Positions 1-6,632 of a stretch of 27,335 bases of DNA are shown piece after piece. Origin of the DNA: a virus; the IMG/VR virus record IMGVR_UViG_3300024518_003407, positions 1-27,335 of that record, one strand, 5' to 3'. A program made the translations under genes and the position numbers. Each line of letters starts with the position of its first letter. The first letter of the stretch is position 1. A model generated the notes under the pieces. The model searched no databases. It saw only the letters and a list, made by a program, of their open reading frames with translations, and was not told the DNA's origin.

Positions 1-312
1 AGTATAAGTAATTAACTTTGTGCCTCCCATTATTTGCCAAATACGCCAACACCGGGAATAGAGAAATGAATTGGTTCCTTTTGGGGCATAGTCACGGACG
101 CAAACACGTAACACTTCCGCTGTAAAACCATTCATCAGCGTGGCCGACAACGGGTTCCCGACAATCGCAACACCGATAAGCTCGTGACCGTTACTGACTC
201 CGATAGCCCACTTGCCACCATTCCGAGCGGTACGGCCATTGTGACGGTGAAAATTCGCCACAAAATCATTTGCTTCTCGGAGTGTAATTGGTATTGCTTG
301 CAGTTTACTCAA
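1..312 (-). CDS. XF1762-like phage protein, 3' part cut by window edge
   Basis: The minus frame opens at a TTG at 312-310 and stays open to the window edge, giving about 104 residues; the C-terminus lies outside the window. The TTG follows a GAGGA Shine-Dalgarno six bases upstream, and an in-frame stop at 324-322 leaves no earlier start. The nearby ATG at 325 is out of frame and stops after six codons. The translation begins LSKLQAIPITLREANDF and contains GGKWAIGV and LIGVAIVGNPLS, which I recall from small phage proteins labelled XF1762 family; their biochemical role is not established. The mixed beta-strand pattern with a conserved Arg-Val-Cys-Val stretch is loosely GNAT-like, but that is inference. 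The gene starts 15 bases after the attC-like site at 322-452, as expected for an integron cassette. Confidence 0.6.
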   Translation of the reverse strand, partial: MSKLQAIPITLREANDFVANFHRHNGRTARNGGKWAIGVSNGHELIGVAIVGNPLSATLMNGFTAEVLRVCVRDYAPKGTNSFLYSRCWRIWQIMGGTKLITYT

Positions 313-321
313 AGTGTATCC

Positions 322-452
322 TCATAACGCCCGGCTTGTGATGCGGCGGGATAGCGGGCGATGAACCCGACCGAACCACAACACCTCACCGGAAGTACGA
401 AGCTCGAAGTGGCGACGTTCCCCGCCGTCACCTCAAAGCCGATTGTTATGCC
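322..452 (-). other. attC-like integron recombination site (long imperfect hairpin)
   Basis: On the minus strand a 131-base imperfect palindrome opens with CATAAC and closes with GTTATG. The two arms share, in order, CATAAC, a three-base unpaired spacer (AAT against GCC), CGGCTT, an asymmetric stretch with extra bases on one arm (TGAGGTGA against GTGATG), and CGGCGGG. This is the R box, unpaired central spacer, L box with extrahelical base and variable terminal structure of integron attC sites. The length resembles Vibrio-type repeats. R' departs from the GTTRRRY consensus after GTT. It begins directly after the stop of the 58-aa gene and ends 10 bases before the next start codon. Confidence 0.65.
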
Positions 453-629
453 CTATCTTCCCATGCTCACGTTATAATCAGTTGCTATATTCAAATATTT
501 TCTCGCTTCTTTCCCCCACACAGGATCATTCCTTAATTCTTCAATTTTGTCCCATTCTTCAGCAGCAGCAAGATGCTCAATCAAATGTTTTTTGCCATAA
601 TCATCAATTTTATTTTCTTGGTCTTTCAT
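453..629 (-). CDS. 58-aa cassette-like protein of unknown function
   Basis: A short minus-strand frame starts with ATG at 629-627 and ends with TAG at 455-453. An AGGG purine stretch lies eight to ten bases upstream of the start. The product is charged and predicted helical: an N-terminal MKDQENKIDDYGKKHLIEHL segment, then AAAEEWDKIEEL, a VWGKEARKYL segment, and a short polar tail. There is no signal peptide, membrane segment or recognisable motif. It sits alone between two attC-like hairpins in the same orientation, exactly as a promoterless integron gene cassette would, with 34 bases from the R' cut point to the start. I do not recognise the family. Confidence 0.5.
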   Translation of the reverse strand: MKDQENKIDDYGKKHLIEHLAAAEEWDKIEELRNDPVWGKEARKYLNIATDYNVSMGR

Positions 630-657
630 AATATTTTTCCCTCGCGTCTAACTCGAC

Positions 658-705
658 GCATAACATGGTTTAGCGGGAGAGTCACCCGCTAAACACAAGT
701 TAATC
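658..705 (-). other. Second, shorter attC-like hairpin
   Basis: On the minus strand TTAAC is followed by TTGT, a perfect ten-base stem arm GTTTAGCGGG, a seven-base loop, the matching arm CCCGCTAAAC, then CAT and GTTATGC. The terminal TAAC/GTTA pairs act as R boxes, the 4-versus-3 unpaired spacer is asymmetric, and the TAA stop of the upstream gene lies inside R''. At about 47 bases it is shorter than typical attC sites. A simple terminator is less likely because no U-tract follows the stem. Confidence 0.45.
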
Positions 706-939
706 TCCGTATGTTTGGGCTGCGCCGCTGCGTTCCCATTCTTCTTTTGTCGTCAATTCGCCCTTACTTATCGAATCGACATCTTGCGTATCTTGCCATT
801 CCTGACGACTTGCGTTAATACCCTGTCGTACAAAGGTATTGACTAAATAATTAACGCTTCTGTCTCGCAATTGTGCCAACTTTTCCAGAGCCTCTTTCAT
901 CTCTGGTGTAAATCGGCAAGTATGTTGTTTCTTTCCCAT
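700..939 (-). CDS. Ribbon-helix-helix DNA-binding protein (CopG/ParD-like)
   Basis: The product from ATG 939 is 79 residues. The N-terminal part, HTCRFTPEMKEALEKLAQLR followed by DRSVNYLVNTFVRQGINA, has the strand-helix-helix pattern of ribbon-helix-helix regulators; the rest is an acidic polar tail. A GTG nine bases upstream is in frame, but the AAGGTG Shine-Dalgarno (951-946) is spaced six bases from the ATG, which decides the start. This family acts as dimeric DNA-binding repressors, often antitoxins or plasmid copy regulators. No adjacent toxin gene is evident; the 58-aa gene downstream does not look like ParE or a PIN protein. A perfect inverted repeat overlaps the ribosome-binding site, suggesting autorepression. 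The stop lies within an attC-like hairpin. It follows terL by 52 bases in the same direction. Confidence 0.7.
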   Translation of the reverse strand: MGKKQHTCRFTPEMKEALEKLAQLRDRSVNYLVNTFVRQGINASRQEWQDTQDVDSISKGELTTKEEWERSGAAQTYGD

Positions 940-940
940 G

Positions 941-975
941 TGAGTCACCTTGACTCATGTTGAATTGTTTGTCAA
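941..975 (-). promoter_or_regulatory. Candidate promoter element and operator of the RHH gene
   Basis: A perfect inverted repeat TGAGTCA-AGG-TGACTCA (minus strand, 957-941) encloses the Shine-Dalgarno of the RHH gene. A consensus -35 hexamer TTGACA lies just upstream at 975-970 (minus), but no good -10 is seen at 16-18 bases spacing, so promoter activity is uncertain. Repressor binding to the repeat would block both initiation and, on RNA, hide the ribosome site. Confidence 0.45.
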
Positions 976-991
976 GAAAATAATATTATTA

Positions 992-2395
992 TTATTCATT
1001 GACTGTGTAATTTCTACTTCCCTGCTCAAAATACATCACCCCGTACCTCGTACAGTCAGGGGCTTCGTCATCTATTTTGTTGACGGCTTCCTTGACTTCT
1101 GAGCCGTCCCTCACTTGTTTATAATGATATGTCTCAAGCTGACTCTGGGCGATTGGACAACGTGGAGAAACGTACAGCCGCGCCTTGTGCCGTGCATCTA
1201 ATTTGAGATGGCGGTTGACGGCCTGTATGCTCAAATCAACGCCCTTGTTCCCGGTTCCGGTTGCGCTCTTTATCGCGGGGATCGTAAATATTGCCATATC
1301 TCCCAGCCCACCTGATTCTAATTCCGCACGGTCTTGCGAGTCATGATCTGCGATTGTTGCCTCAATCGTCAAGAATTTCGGCATGTCTTGTAGGAGCGTG
1401 GATTCGTGGCCTTTCGTCTTGTCGTAAATGATGCGAGCGTGTTCCGCAAGGAGTGTTTCGTTCTGATGGTGTTCATCGTACAACCACAGAACACCATCGT
1501 CATCCTGAGCCATCCAGAGGCAATAGAAGGGGTGATTGTATCCAAAATCAATGACTCGTATCCGTCGCCACGATGCTGATATAAAAGGCTCCTCTGTGAG
1601 ATTATGAACCGATGCATTGAACTCCTTAAAACACGCGCCGGAAAGCGTCGTAAACATGCCATAAAACCGCCTATCAATCTCATCTTTGGTCATCCTGCCT
1701 TTTTGCTTGGCCTTCGCTGAATCGGATATGAACTTATTGTCAAGCAGAGAGACATTCCAACATTCGATGTCGGGGTCTGGTGTGTGGTCTTCCCGGTTGT
1801 CCTTGTTTCTCATGTAGAGCCGTTTATACATCCAATTCTTTCCGAGAATCGGCGTGGCGGAAACAAACACATATCCGTCATTGTCCAGGATGCGAGAAAG
1901 ACAGTCGTTAAAAATGCCCTCTGCCTCCGCTGTGATGCGTTGGCCGTCTTCGTCAAGGTGTATCGCCTTGACAGAGTTCGCAGAAAATGAGCCAGAACCT
2001 GACCGCCATGTCTTGTATTCCATCACTGTCCCATCATGCAAGGATACTACCAGGGGGATTCTATTTGACTTTCTCCATTCGATTTTCTTGATTTCACCAG
2101 GGGCAAACAAGAGCTTGTGCCATTCCCAAATAGCTGTCAACTTATCCTCTGTAAGGGCGGCAAACCAAAAGAGGCAACCGGGGAACCTTCGCATTAGTGA
2201 GAACATCTCAAAGGACACCGTGCCGGTTTTGCCGGATCTGTCCCCTCCGAACAGGGCTTTTATGTGCTTTGTAGACTTGTGGAAGGCTTCAGCTTGCCAG
2301 GATGCTGGCTCGTAGGGGGGGTAAATCAGTTGTGATGGTGGTGGCGTGGAGTGCTCGGAAAGGATGCTTTGAATGCTCATCTTATTCCATATCAT
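992..2395 (-). CDS. terL: Terminase large subunit (TerL), packaging ATPase and nuclease
   Basis: This 467-aa protein has the two-domain layout of phage packaging motors. In the ATPase half the Walker A is GGDRSGKT (residues 50-57), Walker B ends in HLDED (catalytic acidic pair 148-149) and a coupling motif FVSATP lies at about 177-182. The nuclease half has an RNase H-type acidic set: D283 in RVIDFGYNHPF, D350/D352 in TIADHD, and an acidic cluster DEAPD near 443. The protein translocates DNA into the prohead and cuts concatemers at the portal. The start ATG 2395 overlaps the stop of the upstream small-subunit gene as ATGA. An internal ATG (residue 6) is a possible alternative. Placing terL directly after a glycosyltransferase and ParB couples packaging to DNA modification in one transcript. 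Confidence 0.9.
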   Translation of the reverse strand: MIWNKMSIQSILSEHSTPPPSQLIYPPYEPASWQAEAFHKSTKHIKALFGGDRSGKTGTVSFEMFSLMRRFPGCLFWFAALTEDKLTAIWEWHKLLFAPGEIKKIEWRKSNRIPLVVSLHDGTVMEYKTWRSGSGSFSANSVKAIHLDEDGQRITAEAEGIFNDCLSRILDNDGYVFVSATPILGKNWMYKRLYMRNKDNREDHTPDPDIECWNVSLLDNKFISDSAKAKQKGRMTKDEIDRRFYGMFTTLSGACFKEFNASVHNLTEEPFISASWRRIRVIDFGYNHPFYCLWMAQDDDGVLWLYDEHHQNETLLAEHARIIYDKTKGHESTLLQDMPKFLTIEATIADHDSQDRAELESGGLGDMAIFTIPAIKSATGTGNKGVDLSIQAVNRHLKLDARHKARLYVSPRCPIAQSQLETYHYKQVRDGSEVKEAVNKIDDEAPDCTRYGVMYFEQGSRNYTVNE

Positions 2396-2946
2396 TCAGG
2401 CTCTTCGGATACTCGCTTTCCCTGCTTTATAAGTTCAATGAGTTCATCACGCCGGAACTCTTGCAAAAACGCAAAGATGACTCGTTTTATCTCATCTGTG
2501 ATTGACTTCTTCCCTGCTAACTTCTTAAACTGCGTGGCGACAATCATGTTGAGAGCCGCCTCTGTTACGCTCTGTCTATTCAGCATAAGCTCCACAGCCC
2601 ACTTTGACGCGCCGGTCTGCGTAACGCTCTTTAATTCAAGCTTCCCGGTCTCTGCGTTGACAAGAGAGAGTTTTTTGAAAGAACCGTGCGTCAAGTTCTG
2701 TTCAACCGCGTCCATTGCTTTCTGAATGAGATCCGCCCGTCGCGTGGGGTCGCTCTGCGTTTTGATGTGTTTCAGTTCGGCATGAAAATCAGGATGCTGT
2801 TCGAGGTATGCGAAAAAAGAGCTTGCGTGTTTATAGGTTGTGAGTAACCAAGCATCAGTCAACGTGCCGGTCGCCTGTACGAACCCCTTGACAGCGTGCC
2901 GCATCTCTTCGTTATCCAGTGCTGAAGCTTTCTTTTTCCGTGGCAT
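2392..2946 (-). CDS. Terminase small subunit candidate
   Basis: The 184-aa product lies immediately upstream of terL and overlaps it by four bases, the usual small-subunit position. The N-terminus is basic (PRKKKAS), followed by a predicted helix-turn-helix around residues 25-55 (GTLTDAWLLTTYKHASSFFAYLEQ), which matches the way small terminases recognise the packaging site. The middle contains a beta-like segment and a helical C-terminus, TDEIKRVIFAFLQEFRRDEL, suitable for oligomerisation. The family is diverse and sequence-poor, so assignment rests mainly on position and the HTH-like stretch. Shine-Dalgarno evidence is weak: GGAG about 12 bases upstream of the ATG. Confidence 0.6.
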   Translation of the reverse strand: MPRKKKASALDNEEMRHAVKGFVQATGTLTDAWLLTTYKHASSFFAYLEQHPDFHAELKHIKTQSDPTRRADLIQKAMDAVEQNLTHGSFKKLSLVNAETGKLELKSVTQTGASKWAVELMLNRQSVTEAALNMIVATQFKKLAGKKSITDEIKRVIFAFLQEFRRDELIELIKQGKRVSEEPE

Positions 2947-2987
2947 ACCGTTCTAAACTCCATTTACTACATTAAAAGGCGAAACTA

Positions 2988-3830
2988 TTATTTTTTATGC
3001 TTTTCATGTAGGATAACCGGAACCGCATTTTTCCATGTAATTTGATGGTGTAATCGCCTATGATGGCTAATCATCATTTTGACTTTAACACAAGAAGGGG
3101 CGTACATTACCGTATAAAAACTCTTAATATATGTTCCTGAATTTTTATAAATGTCTGTCATTCCTCCGTCGGAATGCTGTGTCGTTTTTTGTATAATGGA
3201 TACGTTTGGAACAGTAAAAAATTGCCAGCCTTTTGCCCCTAAAGAAATGTATGTGTTGACATCTTCATTTATTCTACCTGTGAAAGTAAACGCTCTCTCT
3301 ATACAACAAAAAAATGTATTCATGCATTTCCGGCGGCGATAGCCCTTAACCATGCTACTTTCATGCGCTCCGATAAAGTCGCCATTTTGTGCAATTGCAA
3401 TTGAGTCGGATATAGTCTGTTTGTAATACTTGAATAAAGCAGAGAAAATTAAACCAATATTCTTTATTGGTTTCTCCATGTATTCCATTCTATCGTTAAA
3501 TTTATACACAAATGACGTATAATCATCATCTAATTCGATAAAGTATTCAAACCCCAAATCTTTAGCAATTTGAAAACAAGCGTTCCTGGCGTAAACAATC
3601 GTTCTTCTATCTCCAAAGTTATCACCTTCGTCAAATGTCTTTGCAATAGCCGATTTGTCGAACATGATGACCTCATCACCATAGTTCTCGTAATACTTGT
3701 CAGCGGTTTCGTCTTCATTGTCAATGATGACGAATATCTGGCCTGTGTATCCTTGCTTGCGTAGTGTTTTGTACGTTATGACGTTATCAGGACGGCCATG
3801 CGTTAAAATGAAGACACAGAAATCATTCAT
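2988..3830 (-). CDS. TET-associated-type glycosyltransferase (TAGT-like), DNA base modification
   Basis: A 280-aa GT-A fold glycosyltransferase. The N-terminus FCVFILTHGRPDNVITYKTL is the nucleotide-sugar strand-loop; YARNACFQIA (80-89) and the acidic FIELDDDYTSF segment (metal-binding DDD at 101-103) complete the donor site. The C-terminal HHQITWKNAVPVILHE segment is one I recall from phage TET-associated glycosyltransferases, which add sugars to 5-hydroxymethylcytosine made by TET/JBP dioxygenases and protect phage DNA. No dioxygenase or C5-methyltransferase is inside the window, so the substrate base is unproven. The gene overlaps the upstream ParB gene by eight bases and precedes the terminase genes, a neighbourhood typical of this family. 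Local sequence is AT-richer than its neighbours, perhaps marking transfer. Confidence 0.7.
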   Translation of the reverse strand: MNDFCVFILTHGRPDNVITYKTLRKQGYTGQIFVIIDNEDETADKYYENYGDEVIMFDKSAIAKTFDEGDNFGDRRTIVYARNACFQIAKDLGFEYFIELDDDYTSFVYKFNDRMEYMEKPIKNIGLIFSALFKYYKQTISDSIAIAQNGDFIGAHESSMVKGYRRRKCMNTFFCCIERAFTFTGRINEDVNTYISLGAKGWQFFTVPNVSIIQKTTQHSDGGMTDIYKNSGTYIKSFYTVMYAPSCVKVKMMISHHRRLHHQITWKNAVPVILHEKHKK

Positions 3831-4593
3831 CTGGATACTCCTCTAAATACTGCGCTGCGATTTCTTCTGATAACTTTACATATCCTTGTTCTATCGCCTG
3901 CTCAAAGTCAATTATAATGAGAGCAGACTTCTCCATTAACGCCTGAACAGGCTTTGGAGAGTTTGAGTAATAATCAGCGATCTTCTGATAATCGAATACT
4001 GTGTGCCTTTTAGCAGCTTCGATAAGAAAAGCCTTTTCCGCCTCTGGAATGTCTGCCTGTTGTATTTCTTCCATGAGTTCAAGACTTTTGGTCATGTCGA
4101 AAAGTTCTGTGATTCCAGGCTTTTCGTTTTTAGGCTCATAGACAGGAGCCTTTATTTTCTTAGTGTATGTGTCGTCATGGTCACCGTCTTCCTCTTCTTC
4201 CCCCGGCATGGACGTGTCAATGCTTTCCAACCATCCCGGCGTCACACCGGGAATGTCGTCAATATTTGGCAGGCTTGCAAGGAGTTCGTACAGCTTTGTG
4301 GTGTCTGGCAGTGCCATCGCAGGCAGGGAGTTATCGGCTATCAACAACGCTCTCTGCTCATCTTCCGTCAGGCCGTCCATCACAACAGCCTCTATGTGTG
4401 TCCATCCCTTACGTTTAGCCGCTTCGACTAAACCGTGCCCGGCTAAAATGACACCATTCGACACGACAATATTCTTGAACTGCTCAAACTTTTCGAGACT
4501 CTCGCCCAGTGCGTCAAGCTGTTCATTCAAGTGCTGATTGTAGTTATCAGGATGCGCTCTGAGCGTGCCTATCTCTATTCGTGTCAATTCCAT
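3823..4593 (-). CDS. ParB/sulfiredoxin-fold protein paired with glycosyltransferase
   Basis: The 256-aa product begins with a ParB-N type domain: LRAHPDNYNQH, a helical stretch, then FEQFKNIVVSNGVILAGHGL and VEAAKRKGWTHIEAVV (roughly residues 11-75), followed by EDEQRALLIADNSL. An acidic linker (EEEEDGDHDD) leads to a C-terminal helical domain containing VFDYQKIADYYSNSPKPVQA and SALIIIDFEQAIEQGYVKL, which I recall from phage ParB-like proteins beside DNA modification genes. ParB-N folds can bind DNA or nucleotides or act as nucleases; the exact activity is not deducible. A near-consensus promoter lies 20 bases upstream of the GAGGGTAA-led ATG, making this the first gene of the ParB-glycosyltransferase-terminase transcript. 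Confidence 0.75.
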   Translation of the reverse strand: MELTRIEIGTLRAHPDNYNQHLNEQLDALGESLEKFEQFKNIVVSNGVILAGHGLVEAAKRKGWTHIEAVVMDGLTEDEQRALLIADNSLPAMALPDTTKLYELLASLPNIDDIPGVTPGWLESIDTSMPGEEEEDGDHDDTYTKKIKAPVYEPKNEKPGITELFDMTKSLELMEEIQQADIPEAEKAFLIEAAKRHTVFDYQKIADYYSNSPKPVQALMEKSALIIIDFEQAIEQGYVKLSEEIAAQYLEEYPDE

Positions 4594-4613
4594 AAGTTAC
4601 CCTCTTAAAAGAC

Positions 4614-4642
4614 AATATACGTCCTTGTGTGCGTTCTGTCAA
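4614..4642 (-). promoter_or_regulatory. Near-consensus sigma70 promoter for ParB-TAGT-terminase operon
   Basis: On the minus strand TTGACA (4642-4637) and TATATT (4619-4614) are separated by exactly 17 bases. Both hexamers match those of the rightward promoter at 11344-11372. Transcription would begin near 4607, just after the preceding gene ends at 4646 and before the ParB start at 4593. Confidence 0.7.
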
Positions 4643-4645
4643 TGT

Positions 4646-4891
4646 TTACAATCCATACTTGCCAGGCTCGAACGCTAAACCCGCATCTTGTGACGTTTTT
4701 TCAGACTCAGGTTCAATTCTTATGTTTCTTGACTGTCCGACGTTATCCAGCAACCAACGCAGGGCGGCAATTTGTCCACCCTGCTGATACATTATCCCCT
4801 CAAATATTTTCCATCTGCGAACATCGGCAGGAAGGTTCTTTCGGAGCCCACCCTTGATCATATTGTACGCATGGTATCCTTTTACGCTCAT
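4646..4891 (-). CDS. Small protein in ParM operon, possible ParR-type adaptor
   Basis: This 81-aa basic protein starts at an ATG overlapping the ParM-like stop as ATGA, so the two are translationally coupled. In type II partition systems the gene after the actin-like parM encodes the small adaptor ParR, which binds centromere repeats and the filament. The N-terminal MSVKGYHAYNMIKGGLRKNL and the ADVRRWKIFEGIMYQQGG stretch are helical and positively charged, consistent with DNA binding, and the tail is acidic and polar. I cannot see a clear ribbon-helix-helix pattern, so the ParR role is inferred from position and size only. Confidence 0.45.
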   Translation of the reverse strand: MSVKGYHAYNMIKGGLRKNLPADVRRWKIFEGIMYQQGGQIAALRWLLDNVGQSRNIRIEPESEKTSQDAGLAFEPGKYGL

Positions 4892-5973
4892 AATTTCGCC
4901 TCTTTCAGGAACTGATAAGAATGATATTTTTGCAGGCCATGAAGAACGGAGAACCTCGCTGTGTCCTTCGCGCCCGTCTCGTCTGTCGCTAATTCAATTC
5001 GTTGACAGATACCGTCAAACATATCGAAAATAACCTGATGGTCATGCAACAATACGCCGCCCGCCAATATGACGGAACCCCTGTCATCGGTATCGAAACC
5101 GATTTTTGCCAGATACCTTGAGATCTCAGATCTAAACTTTTCTTGCCCGAAATACATAGCTGTCATCTCGCCCAGGATAGGCATGAAATCGAAGTGTTTA
5201 CCCTTGTAAGTATAGTCACCTTCCCGCATGATTTTGAGTAATTGAACCTGGTTTAAATTGCGCCCCGTGCATTCGTAGACCACACGCGCAAGTTCTTCTT
5301 GAATTTCCAGGAAACCGAAGAAGACACTATGCGTTTCAAGCGTGGCAAAACTCCCTTTAAATAGGCAAAACTCCGCGCTGTTAGTGCCAAAACATCCGAT
5401 AAGAACTTGCCCATCCGAACACATGCGATCCGCCCCTGATGCCGTCAGCCTATGCCCTTCCCACCGGAAAAGAGCATGATACGTGACCGCCGCACCTTGC
5501 TCAATCGCCTCAACTGATGTGAACGTGACCATTCTCGCCTTGTGTCTGTCGATACAAATTGAATCCATCATGAGCCAGTCTCTAATGTCCTTAATTTGGC
5601 TGATATGTTGCGCCGGTAGAGCCAGAGCCAGGGAGACGTTGACATGTTCTGAACATCCAATTGTATCCAGCACTCTTGCGACCGCGAACAACAGCCCCAA
5701 CCGAAACTGGTTTGTCAGGTACGTTTCGGAGTCCCTCGTAATGGGGGATGGGTTGAAATCCTGAACCTGCTCGCCTACTAAACCGGCATACTCTGCCGGG
5801 GATGATATTGACCAGGAATCCAAACCTAAGAAAGGGGATTGTGACGGATAAAATAACGCCGGAAATATGAACTCTTGAATATTGCCAAAACTCGTAAAAA
5901 AGCTTATCTTCCATTCGCTCGTTCCGGGATCGCCTTGCATGTAAATTGTTGGGTTCTCGATACTCGTTGTCAT
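4888..5973 (-). CDS. ParM/StbA-like actin-type ATPase
   Basis: A 361-aa protein from the ATG at 5973. The chosen start follows AGGAGA-AACCACA; the upstream in-frame ATG at 6000 would translate this ribosome site itself. Actin-superfamily phosphate loops are recognisable: phosphate-1 region MQGDPGTSEWKISFF near the N-terminus, phosphate-2 region QVLIGCFGTNSAEFCLF mid-protein, and an adenosine-type loop SVILAGGVLLHD near the C-terminus. Length fits plasmid ParM/StbA and Alp proteins (about 320-380 aa), whose filaments push DNA copies apart. The loops depart from the textbook DxGxGxTK, so ATPase activity needs testing. It is followed by a coupled small gene and preceded by short direct repeats that could serve as centromere or operator. 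In a phage this favours plasmid-like lysogeny or intracellular virion positioning. Confidence 0.65.
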   Translation of the reverse strand: MTTSIENPTIYMQGDPGTSEWKISFFTSFGNIQEFIFPALFYPSQSPFLGLDSWSISSPAEYAGLVGEQVQDFNPSPITRDSETYLTNQFRLGLLFAVARVLDTIGCSEHVNVSLALALPAQHISQIKDIRDWLMMDSICIDRHKARMVTFTSVEAIEQGAAVTYHALFRWEGHRLTASGADRMCSDGQVLIGCFGTNSAEFCLFKGSFATLETHSVFFGFLEIQEELARVVYECTGRNLNQVQLLKIMREGDYTYKGKHFDFMPILGEMTAMYFGQEKFRSEISRYLAKIGFDTDDRGSVILAGGVLLHDHQVIFDMFDGICQRIELATDETGAKDTARFSVLHGLQKYHSYQFLKEAKL

Positions 5974-5993
5974 TGTGGTTTCTCCTGTTGGTG
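5974..5993 (-). promoter_or_regulatory. Shared ACCAACA-AGGAGA leader of the ParM gene
   Basis: The minus-strand leader reads ACCAACAGGAGAAACCACA just before the ATG at 5973. It belongs to a family of four leaders in this window (also before 9781, 10994 and 13365) that combine ACCAACA, AGGAGA and AACC. Confidence 0.6.
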
Positions 5994-6066
5994 CGTTCAT
6001 GGTGACGTGATAGGGCTAAGATGTCACCATTTATTATGAAAATAAGATGCTGTGGTGTTACGTTGT

Positions 6067-6099
6067 CCCCACCATGACCCCACCATGTCACTATGTCAA
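6067..6099 (-). promoter_or_regulatory. Direct repeats upstream of ParM (possible parC/operator)
   Basis: On the minus strand CATGGTGGGG occurs twice at exactly 11-base period (6087-6078 and 6076-6067), preceded by a related GACATAGTGA. A TTGACA hexamer at 6099-6094 lies just upstream, with only a weak -10 (CATGGT) at 17 bases. Short repeats at one helical turn upstream of parM recall parC of ParMRC systems, but only two clear copies exist. Confidence 0.3.
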
Positions 6100-6125
6100 G
6101 TTATTTTATCGGATATTGTGGTTCA

Positions 6126-6152
6126 GCCTGCCGTGATGCGAAGACGGCAGGC
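6126..6152 (-). other. Intergenic hairpin downstream of tandem-HTH gene
   Basis: GCCTGCCGT and ACGGCAGGC form a perfect nine-pair stem with a nine-base loop, 73 bases after the stop at 6225 and before ParM. No U-tract follows on either strand, so it is not a classical intrinsic terminator; it may be an RNA end-stabilising or processing structure. Nothing else is evident in 6153-6224. Confidence 0.4.
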
Positions 6153-6224
6153 CATACATCATAACTTTAGCCGGGGATTCCTCTATTGATTAGTTTAGAA
6201 TCACCTTGTAAGCACTTCTCTATT

Positions 6225-6632
6225 CTACCTGTGGGCATCACCTCCAAAGTATTTCTTGATCATGTTGTCATGGTGTTCTCTAATACTCCTTTCCATTCTG
6301 GCTGTCTTCTTCACGGGCTTGACTGCAAACCACCTGCGGAGAAGTCCTTCTTCGTTGGCTTTTCGCTTGATCTCATTCCGAGAACGACCAAAGAACTTTT
6401 CCATAAATTCTAAAGTGTCAAACGCATACCGAATATGTAATTGACAGAGATGATATTCCGACCAATTCTTTTTATATTCTCGTTTTATGCCCAGAGATTT
6501 TCGGCAGTGTTCGCCGATGGCTCTCCATTCTCTGCCAAGACGTGCTACTATTTTTTCAGGGTCGCCTCTTGGAAATTCGAGTTTAAGATACTCATCTTCC
6601 CAGGCGGCATACAGGTTTGTTCTATTTGCCAC
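6225..6632 (-). CDS. Tandem helix-turn-helix (Myb/SANT-like) DNA-binding protein
   Basis: The 135-aa basic protein appears to be an internal duplication. Repeat one (about residues 11-50) runs W-EDEYLKLEFP, then DPEKIVARLGREWRAIGEHC and RKSLGIKR; repeat two (about 56-97) runs W-SEYHLCQLHI, then DTLEFMEKFFGRSRNEIKRK and ANEEGLLRR. Both share a leading tryptophan, a mid-repeat GR turn and a recognition helix with alternating Arg/Lys, the pattern of Myb/SANT-type or GcrA-like HTHs. The C-terminal 38 residues are very basic. A transcriptional or replication-accessory DNA-binding role is inferred. The start overlaps the end of the upstream small gene by 11 bases, so it belongs to the leftward early operon. 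Confidence 0.55.
   Translation of the reverse strand: MANRTNLYAAWEDEYLKLEFPRGDPEKIVARLGREWRAIGEHCRKSLGIKREYKKNWSEYHLCQLHIRYAFDTLEFMEKFFGRSRNEIKRKANEEGLLRRWFAVKPVKKTARMERSIREHHDNMIKKYFGGDAHR

Noticed and set aside
6126-6152. Intrinsic terminator
   Set aside because: Strong stem but no U-tract on either strand; reported only as a hairpin.
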